A DNA stretch of 64,000 nucleotides from Xenopus tropicalis (lineage: Eukaryota; Chordata; Amphibia; Anura; Pipidae): NCBI RefSeq assembly GCF_000004195.4, contig NC_030682.2, positions 133,630,234 to 133,694,233 on the forward strand. Reading direction: 5' to 3'. This document shows, piece after piece, positions 61,701 through 64,000 of the stretch. How positions within the stretch are numbered: the stretch's first letter is position 1; every line of letters starts with the position of its first letter. The notes beneath the pieces were generated by a model. The model did not search any database, was not told the DNA's origin, and saw only the letters and a list, made by a program, of their open reading frames with translations. A program made the position numbers and the translations under genes.

Positions 61701-63778
61701 TACAAATAAATACAAAGTATAGTTACATTAAAGATTAGGTGATAATAGACAAGAGGAAGGGGGTCTCAGGCCCAAAGAGCATACAGTTTAACTAAAATAA
61801 AATCTCTAATCCTGAAAACCTGTTTCTGCGCTACTAAAACAGGGAAGCAAAACTAATGTACTCACCAGCACTCTGAAAAAGTACAAGTACTCCGCAGCTC
61901 CAGAATAGTTGCCACATTCATACTGAAACTTTGCATATCTGTAAAGAGTATCCAAGTATTCCTGTCGAAACTGTAACAATAAAAAGCAGCCGTTAGAATA
62001 TGTTTCACGCTGCCTTCACACATCTTTATGGATACAACTCCAAAGTTTCTGACAGGTTTTGCTGCAATTCTTAATGGCTACAAGTTAGAAAAATGTTGTT
62101 TCTCTGTCTGATGGCAATGTGCCTATGGGTGAATTAACTCAGGTTTAATGTGAAGTTGGTTTAAACATATGGCTCCCTCCTCAACACCCAAAGAGTGTAT
62201 GAGTAGGTACAAACTGAGAGAACCTGCAGCTACTGCTTATATTTAGGCCATAAGCCAAGTCTAATTATCACATATATGGCAGGTCAACCAGTATGAGTGC
62301 ATGGACATCTCAATAAAACACTTTCTTTGGTTCTTTTTGATCAGGTGAAAACGGTTAACTCTACAGAACTAATGAGTGAACACCTTTCATATAAAGTAGG
62401 ACATTTGCTTAGGATATTGTTTATTTGCAGGTTCTGGTTGGAGAGATACAAACTGTTAATGTGAAAAATAAATTAGTGGTGTTACCAAAATCTTTAAATT
62501 AGCCAGACTTTCAGAAAGGAACTAAGGTGAATAACGTATAAGGGATTATGTATTTTCCATTTGCTTTATTTCCCCAAAAATTCCCAAAGAACAAAGGCAT
62601 AAGCAGCAGTTCTGGGCATTTGATCATCCAAGCATTGGCTGAAAACATCAGCACAGCGATGGATTGTGCCCAGAAAATGCATGCTGAAACATACAACCCA
62701 CCCTGCATGCACAGTGAGAGGAGGACTGCACTTGCACTATCAATACGCACACATGTTGCAAAAAGGGGGCTGAGCTAGTACGTTCCCAGAAAATGCCGAT
62801 TGTGCCATCAGCCTAAGGCTGATACACAAACTTCTGTACACAGTTTCAGGCAAAAATAGGCTGTGTGTGCCTTCACCCAAGTATATTCAATGCACCTGGG
62901 TGCAGACTCCAATCTAGAAGCCACTGAAGAGATGGCATTGCTGGTTCCCATAGAAACTCAGCTGTAGCTGTCTGCTTCAGTTTTTCTCTCCTAACCTCCT
63001 CTCCTGAGCTCAGCTCAAACAAAGCAGAACTTTTATCAGAGACAGTTCTCCCTGTGTGAGCCTGTATTCTTGATGAAATGTATGCTGAATAAGGGTCTGT
63101 GTGTGTATGCTGTTTGCATATTTAAATGTAACTGATTATGTACCAGAGGAAAAATGGCCACCCAGTGAAAGCTACTATTTGCTTTAGGAAAATGTGATGG
63201 TGCTAGCAATCGGAGGGGATATATGCAGTACAAATAATGCCATTTGGGTGGGGGAGATCTGCCCAGCTGATATACATTGTAGGCAAATGTATCCTTTACA
63301 TGTCCTTTTAATAAGCAGGGTGTAATCTCAACAAGTGTTTTTTGGCTAATGATCTGCTGCCTTCTATCTTCTCTGTGTAAGCTGGCAGCCACAGTATCCG
63401 ATCATGTGGATTTTGGTGCAGAAATGTCTGCATTTCTACAGCAAAATCCACTGTGTGCGCTTATGTGCTGATCCCGTGCCTGTCAGCACCCATGCATAGA
63501 AAGGACAAGGCAGCAGTGGACTGGATTTTCTGTTCTGGCATAAATACACCAGCGAAGAAAACGATCCGTGCGCCATTAGCCTAAATGGGATTCCTTATGG
63601 ACTTTACAAAGATATAATAATAAGACACTGCCCTGTGCTAAGCACTTGCACTCACCCACAAAATTGGAAGTTACAGCAGCCTGCTAAATGAATAATTCAT
63701 ATAAACTGTAATGAAAATATTAAAACTAGTCATACCCCATGTTTTTCAGCGAGGTGATCAAACAGCATTCGGCCATCT
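37678..63778 (-). CDS. eif3e: eif3e, eukaryotic translation initiation factor 3 subunit e (Int6), exons 4-13 of 13; 5' part outside window
   Basis: Ten exons on the minus strand join in phase to encode the C-terminal three quarters of eIF3e, 1015 coding nt including the TGA. Counting against the 445-residue vertebrate protein, the first base here is the last base of codon Arg108, so exons 1-3 lie past 64000. eIF3e is a core subunit of the cytoplasmic eIF3 complex, which recruits the 40S ribosome to mRNA. Its C-terminal half is a PCI domain (roughly residues 220-400) that packs into the eIF3 core; exons 7-12 cover it. All introns are GT-AG: 1765, 8212, 900, 4263, 1231, 1505, 5279, 341 and 1590 bp in transcript order. 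No frameshift or stop interrupts the joined frame, so the gene looks intact. Sequence differs from the mammalian protein at a few residues (for example VPSTDRN, LQHRTW, APTWAAQ). Identification is from the family sequence as I know it; no search was run. Confidence 0.97.
37745..37868. mobile_element. Fragment of the TACAGGTATG MITE in eif3e intron 12
   Basis: ttaaataaacccaatagg ... attaatatctta-type words match the 112-bp unit family. It is truncated on the right by unrelated sequence. It lies about 30 bp upstream of the last-exon acceptor. Confidence 0.7.
37920..38162. mobile_element. PIF/Harbinger-type MITE, TTA duplication, eif3e intron 12
   Basis: The ends are agctggccatacccgcacc and the complement of gtgtcgccacct, with TTA on both sides (37917-37919 and 38163-38165). 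Confidence 0.85.
38511..38640. repeat. Inverted repeat, about 35-bp arms, T-rich 58-nt loop
   Basis: The left arm 38511-38545 pairs with 38604-38640 with two extra bases on the right arm. The loop carries aaatgcaacatttttttttt. Eif3e intron 12. Confidence 0.9.
38677..39144. mobile_element. T2/Kolobok MITE, intact TTAA ends, eif3e intron 12
   Basis: It starts ttaaaggaaaagtaactc and ends ggtgttactgttcctttaa. 468 bp. The interior has a pair of inverted blocks around cagctgttgtatagcaac-type words. Confidence 0.9.
39307..39441 (-). CDS. eif3e: eif3e exon 12 (residues 389-433)
   Basis: 135 nt, 45 codons, phase 0. It starts [20 protein letters not shown] and ends [10 protein letters not shown]. The acceptor is tctag and the donor gtaaag. 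Ala replaces Ser in KSLAFRSQ, and Thr replaces Leu and Ser in the tail, compared with mammals. It ends the PCI domain and starts the C-terminal tail. Confidence 0.97.
39783..39885 (-). CDS. eif3e: eif3e exon 11 (residues 354-388)
   Basis: 103 nt: C completing the split Ser, then 34 codons [20 protein letters not shown] to DAKIDSKL. The acceptor is caaag and the donor gtacg. This is the winged-helix part of the PCI domain and a signature stretch of eIF3e. The 341-bp intron that follows is the shortest here. Confidence 0.98.
40203..40511. mobile_element. PIF/Harbinger-type MITE, eif3e intron 10
   Basis: The left end is gatggccatacatgggc and the right end taaggccagct followed by TTA. The left flank is worn. 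Confidence 0.75.
40512..42251. other. eif3e intron 10; partial T2 debris near 41730; candidate conserved block 41880-42160
   Basis: 41730-41815 resembles half of a T2 MITE. 41880-42160 is unrepeated, with words such as cgatggcgacatctgataga and taattacagctattggggct, and may be an intronic regulatory element. Confidence 0.4.
42252..43424. mobile_element. Nested cluster of TACAGGTATG MITEs, eif3e intron 10
   Basis: Left ends occur at 42252 and 42384; right ends at 42714, 43242 and 43424. The inner copy 42384-42714 is complete. Between 42714 and 43090 are four 112-113-bp units. The simplest reading is insertion of family members into each other. Confidence 0.8.
43639..43664 (+). repeat. 26-base G run
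   Basis: An uninterrupted G tract. It reads as C on the eif3e transcript strand. Length may be imprecise in the assembly. Confidence 0.95.
43785..44710. mobile_element. Transposon-like repeat with internal minisatellite, copy 2 (inverse of copy 1), eif3e intron 10
   Basis: The left flank gtgctgtccaactggcagcc ... actgcttacctttgtgtaag and the right flank gaggtgaacctggcag ... aggcatatggatttaagggt are the inverse of the flanks at 1600-2490. Two copies with the same order prove a dispersed unit. Confidence 0.75.
44040..44510. repeat. 34-bp minisatellite, about 14 copies
   Basis: Tandem gtatggcacacacaggcggc + ataggacaggcaga units. As 34 is 1 mod 3, all three minus frames are open for about 155 codons and read repeated [16 protein letters not shown] peptides. 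These are artefacts of the repeat. Confidence 0.95.
45165..45274 (-). CDS. eif3e: eif3e exon 10 (residues 318-354)
   Basis: 110 nt, 36 codons plus AG of a split Ser codon. It starts [20 protein letters not shown] and ends RIHQCISI(S). The acceptor is attag and the donor gtaaa. It is PCI-domain core and highly conserved. Confidence 0.97.
45335..45840. mobile_element. T2-type MITE, worn ends, eif3e intron 9
   Basis: The interior (ttttgaattaattagcagct, ctgattgctagggtt, cagtggtttgaaagaga, cctcacggagcaacag) matches the T2 group at 22419 and 53861. The terminal repeats are decayed. The donor of exon 10's upstream intron lies 60 bp away. Confidence 0.65.
45889..46779. other. Remainder of eif3e intron 9
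   Basis: 45889-46010 is a degraded TACAGGTATG MITE fragment. Nothing else recognised. Confidence 0.45.
46780..46881 (-). CDS. eif3e: eif3e exon 9 (residues 284-317)
   Basis: 102 nt, 34 codons, phase 0. It starts [20 protein letters not shown] and ends KKLRECES. The acceptor is atacag and the donor gtgag. It lies in the PCI domain and is identical to the mammalian family sequence over its length as I recall it. Confidence 0.97.
47122..47453. mobile_element. hAT MITE with central hairpin, eif3e intron 8
   Basis: The ends are caggggtcgggaaccttt and ggttccctacccctg. A hairpin at 47281-47358 pairs ggatagaagacgtgttct with agaacacgtcttctatcc. No clear 8-bp duplication. Confidence 0.8.
48113..48239 (-). 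CDS. eif3e: eif3e exon 8 (residues 241-283)
   Basis: 127 nt: one base finishing the split Gln, then 42 codons from [20 protein letters not shown] to LVKVIQQ. The acceptor is ttttag and the donor gtagg. It contains the basic run VRKRRQ typical of eIF3e. The phase join with exon 7 confirms both splice sites. Confidence 0.96.
48303..48713. mobile_element. T2/Kolobok MITE, intact TTAA ends, eif3e intron 7
   Basis: It starts ttaaaggaaaactatatccc and ends gggtatacttttcctttaa. Same group as 25785-26268. It begins 64 bp upstream of exon 8's acceptor. Confidence 0.9.
48714..50363. other. eif3e intron 7; 130-bp duplication at 49601-49860
   Basis: actggcaatctgtgggttct occurs at 49601 and 49731, starting two diverged 130-bp copies. 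They resemble debris of a hAT-like family (gccaggacccaggcccggg). The rest has no recognised feature. Confidence 0.5.
50364..50876. mobile_element. T2/Kolobok MITE, intact TTAA ends, eif3e intron 7
   Basis: It starts ttaaaggaatgctgtcatg and ends catgacagtatctctttaa. 513 bp. A TIR variant different from its neighbours. Confidence 0.9.
50979..51276. mobile_element. PIF/Harbinger-type MITE, TTA duplication, eif3e intron 7
   Basis: It starts agttggccacacactgaaag and ends tgtgtatgtcccct, with TTA at 50976-50978 and 51277-51279. Confidence 0.8.
51508..51813. mobile_element. hAT MITE with perfect target duplication CATTAGAA, eif3e intron 7
   Basis: cattagaa lies at 51500-51507 and 51814-51821. The ends are cagtgatccccaacc and gtggggacccctg. 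Sister of 19348-19654. Confidence 0.92.
52503..52627 (-). CDS. eif3e: eif3e exon 7 (residues 200-241)
   Basis: 125 nt, 41 codons plus CA of a split Gln codon completed by exon 8. It starts [20 protein letters not shown] and ends DLFLYQP(Q). The acceptor is ggcag and the donor gtaag. Thr replaces Ser at the first residue, and His replaces Gln in LQQRTW, relative to mammals. The PCI region begins about here. Confidence 0.96.
52777..53018. mobile_element. PIF/Harbinger-type MITE, eif3e intron 6
   Basis: The ends are atgtgatcatacactgaa and ggtatggccacct; flanks TAA and TTA. Interior gatattggccgggtagac as in its relatives. Confidence 0.75.
53528..53653 (-). CDS. eif3e: eif3e exon 6 (residues 158-199)
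   Basis: 126 nt, 42 codons, phase 0. It starts [20 protein letters not shown] and ends [11 protein letters not shown]. The acceptor is acag and the donor gtaagtt. Ser at residue 160 replaces the Ala usual in mammals. The helical scaffold continues here. The 8.2-kb intron upstream of it is the largest in the window. Confidence 0.96.
53861..54299. mobile_element. T2/Kolobok MITE with 24-base T run, eif3e intron 5
   Basis: It starts ttaaaggggttcaccatt and ends aggtgaaccattccttta. The T run lies at 53935-53958. The interior matches 22419-22819. Confidence 0.85.
54370..54978. mobile_element. SINE/L2-like debris with tail, eif3e intron 5
   Basis: 54772-54978 carries gattgtaagttctacagggc, gtacagcgctgcgtacataa and ctttataaataaag, the L2-type end. 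54370-54560 resembles the same superfamily upstream. Confidence 0.55.
55385..56060. mobile_element. Repeat element with 52-bp satellite, copy 2, eif3e intron 5
   Basis: The flanks attcattcaaactttggtat and ggcttccaaaatcatgca match copy 1 (6898-9360). Between them only about six units remain. The contrast (6 versus about 41 units) shows the array length is variable. Confidence 0.8.
55585..55892. repeat. 52-bp satellite, about 6 units
   Basis: The same unit as 7090-9228, ggttggagctgcagagtgcc onward, including one ggttggggctg variant. Confidence 0.97.
56629..57021. mobile_element. T2/Kolobok MITE with internal hairpin, eif3e intron 5
   Basis: It starts ttaaagcagacctgtccc and ends caacatgtcccctttaa with TTAA ends. 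Inside, tcaatcatatattgcc (from 56759) pairs with ggcaatatatgattga (to 56826). Confidence 0.85.
57022..58629. other. eif3e intron 5; one T2-type end near 57345; hAT-like words near 57590-57740
   Basis: ttaaagagatgctgtcac at 57345 looks like a lone T2 terminal repeat. gggttagggttggaatttgg near 57640 resembles known frog hAT debris. No gene. Confidence 0.4.
58630..58707. repeat. Perfect inverted repeat 1 of a hairpin pair
   Basis: 25-bp arms (58630-58654 and 58683-58707) pair without mismatch around a loop at about 58652-58685 that reads tttatgcaacac..., then aacagtttttaaa. Not part of any repeat family that I recognise. Confidence 0.93.
58719..58872. repeat. Inverted repeat 2 of a hairpin pair, same loop
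   Basis: The arms are about 52 bp: 58719-58787 (with a 16-17-base gtgtgg + A-run insertion) pairs with 58821-58872. The loop at 58788-58820 reads tttatgcaac, a T run, then taacagttttcaaa, nearly the loop of hairpin 1. Confidence 0.93.
59190..59693 (+). pseudogene. Unrecognised coding-like remnant, antisense in eif3e intron 5
   Basis: An open stretch on the plus strand, read from about 59240 to TAA near 59693, contains [20 protein letters not shown], then [17 protein letters not shown] and [20 protein letters not shown]. Codon usage and composition look protein-like and there is no repeat structure. It has no clear start and a stop interrupts it upstream. I do not recognise the family; a decayed transposon protein or a retrocopy are both possible. 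Confidence 0.35.
59700..61350. other. eif3e intron 5, nothing recognised
   Basis: No exon, repeat end or hairpin seen apart from an 18-base A run at about 59717. Confidence 0.4.
61354..61650. mobile_element. PIF/Harbinger-type MITE, TAA duplication, eif3e intron 5
   Basis: It starts gggaaagaacccacag and ends ccttgggttcttaccc; TAA at 61351-61353 and 61651-61653. Internal gatagatctctgc occurs near both ends in direct orientation. Confidence 0.85.
61866..61970 (-). CDS. eif3e: eif3e exon 5 (residues 123-157)
   Basis: 105 nt, 35 codons, phase 0 at both ends. It starts [15 protein letters not shown] and ends YLYFFRVL. The acceptor is acag and the donor gtgag. It belongs to the helical repeat region ahead of the PCI domain. 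The residues match the vertebrate family throughout. Confidence 0.96.
61971..62813. other. eif3e intron 4, left part; likely end of an abutting Harbinger MITE
   Basis: tgtgccatcagcc up to 62813 looks like the right end of another Harbinger element; its left end is not found. Nothing else recognised. Confidence 0.45.
62817..63581. mobile_element. PIF/Harbinger-type element, TAA duplication, eif3e intron 4
   Basis: It starts ggctgatacacaaacttc and ends gtgcgccattagcc; TAA at 62814-62816 and 63582-63584. 765 bp, no transposase. The sequence left of it ends gattgtgccatcagcc, probably a second related copy abutting it at the same TAA. Confidence 0.85.
63736..63778 (-). CDS. eif3e: eif3e exon 4 (residues 108-122)
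   Basis: 43 nt reading (R)[16 protein letters not shown]-rich acceptor ending in ag (63780-63779) lies just upstream and the donor is gtatg (63735-63731). The exon starts with the third base of the Arg codon and ends in phase 0. The family usually reads LFDYLADKHG; His and Glu here are mild substitutions. It is the most 5' coding exon visible. Confidence 0.93.
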
Positions 63779-64000
63779 CTGTTAAAAAATAAATAAATAA
63801 AAGACATTTATATTCGTTTATGTTGTAGAGTTAATAACCATTCCAGCAGCACATTATAGGTAGCGGGTTTTATTTGATTTTTGTTTTGGTTATAAGGTTT
63901 ATATAGACAGGAGAATGAAATCACATCTCTAAATATACCTTGTAAACAGATACACACAGGGCTGAAATGCAGAGATGAAGGCTTATGCTCATTTCATGGA

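Noticed and set aside
63779..64000. Upstream eif3e exon 3 in the last 220 bases
   Set aside because: No sequence matching the residues before Arg108 with splice sites was found; exons 1-3 must be beyond 64000.

Overview
This window looks like genomic DNA of a frog of the genus Xenopus. It has one intron-rich vertebrate gene and a dense layer of repeats typical of Xenopus: T2/Kolobok-type MITEs with TTAA ends, PIF/Harbinger-type MITEs with TTA/TAA target duplications, hAT-type MITEs with 8-bp duplications, CR1/L2-like LINE tails, and transposons carrying internal minisatellites. Whether it is X. tropicalis or X. laevis cannot be settled from the sequence alone. No bacterial operon, CRISPR array, rRNA or functional tRNA gene was seen.

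The only protein-coding gene I can support is eif3e (translation initiation factor 3 subunit e, Int6) on the minus strand. Ten consecutive coding exons, corresponding to exons 4-13 of the vertebrate gene, lie between 63778 and 37678. They join in phase through GT-AG splice sites to encode residues 108 (last codon base) to 445 and a TGA stop. A short 3' UTR with an AATAAA signal ends near 37540. Exons 1-3 (about residues 1-108) and the promoter lie beyond the right edge. The introns (341 bp to 8.2 kb) are filled with MITEs and other repeats.

Positions 1-37540 are downstream intergenic DNA. From known vertebrate gene order the next gene would be rspo2, but I found no rspo2 exon. This part holds: a LINE split by a minisatellite-bearing element (1.26-2.7 kb); a roughly 41-unit, 52-bp array with a 675-bp higher-order duplication (7.1-9.2 kb); a TA-flanked MITE with internal 112-bp repeats (10.0-10.65 kb); a perfect 70-bp array (12.0-12.5 kb); Harbinger and hAT MITEs; a 130-bp array split by a 1.6-kb hAT element that itself contains a T2 MITE and a 13-bp minisatellite (21.7-24.3 kb); a second TA-flanked MITE with 113-bp repeats (27.0-27.9 kb); a 94-bp near-perfect hairpin (30.5 kb); and LINE or reverse-transcriptase debris (33-37 kb). 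Several repeat-free stretches look non-degenerate and may be conserved regulatory DNA.

The most unusual structure is a pair of adjacent hairpins at 58630-58873 inside eif3e intron 5. They have unrelated stems but nearly the same 33-34-nt loop. I cannot match this to a repeat class I know.
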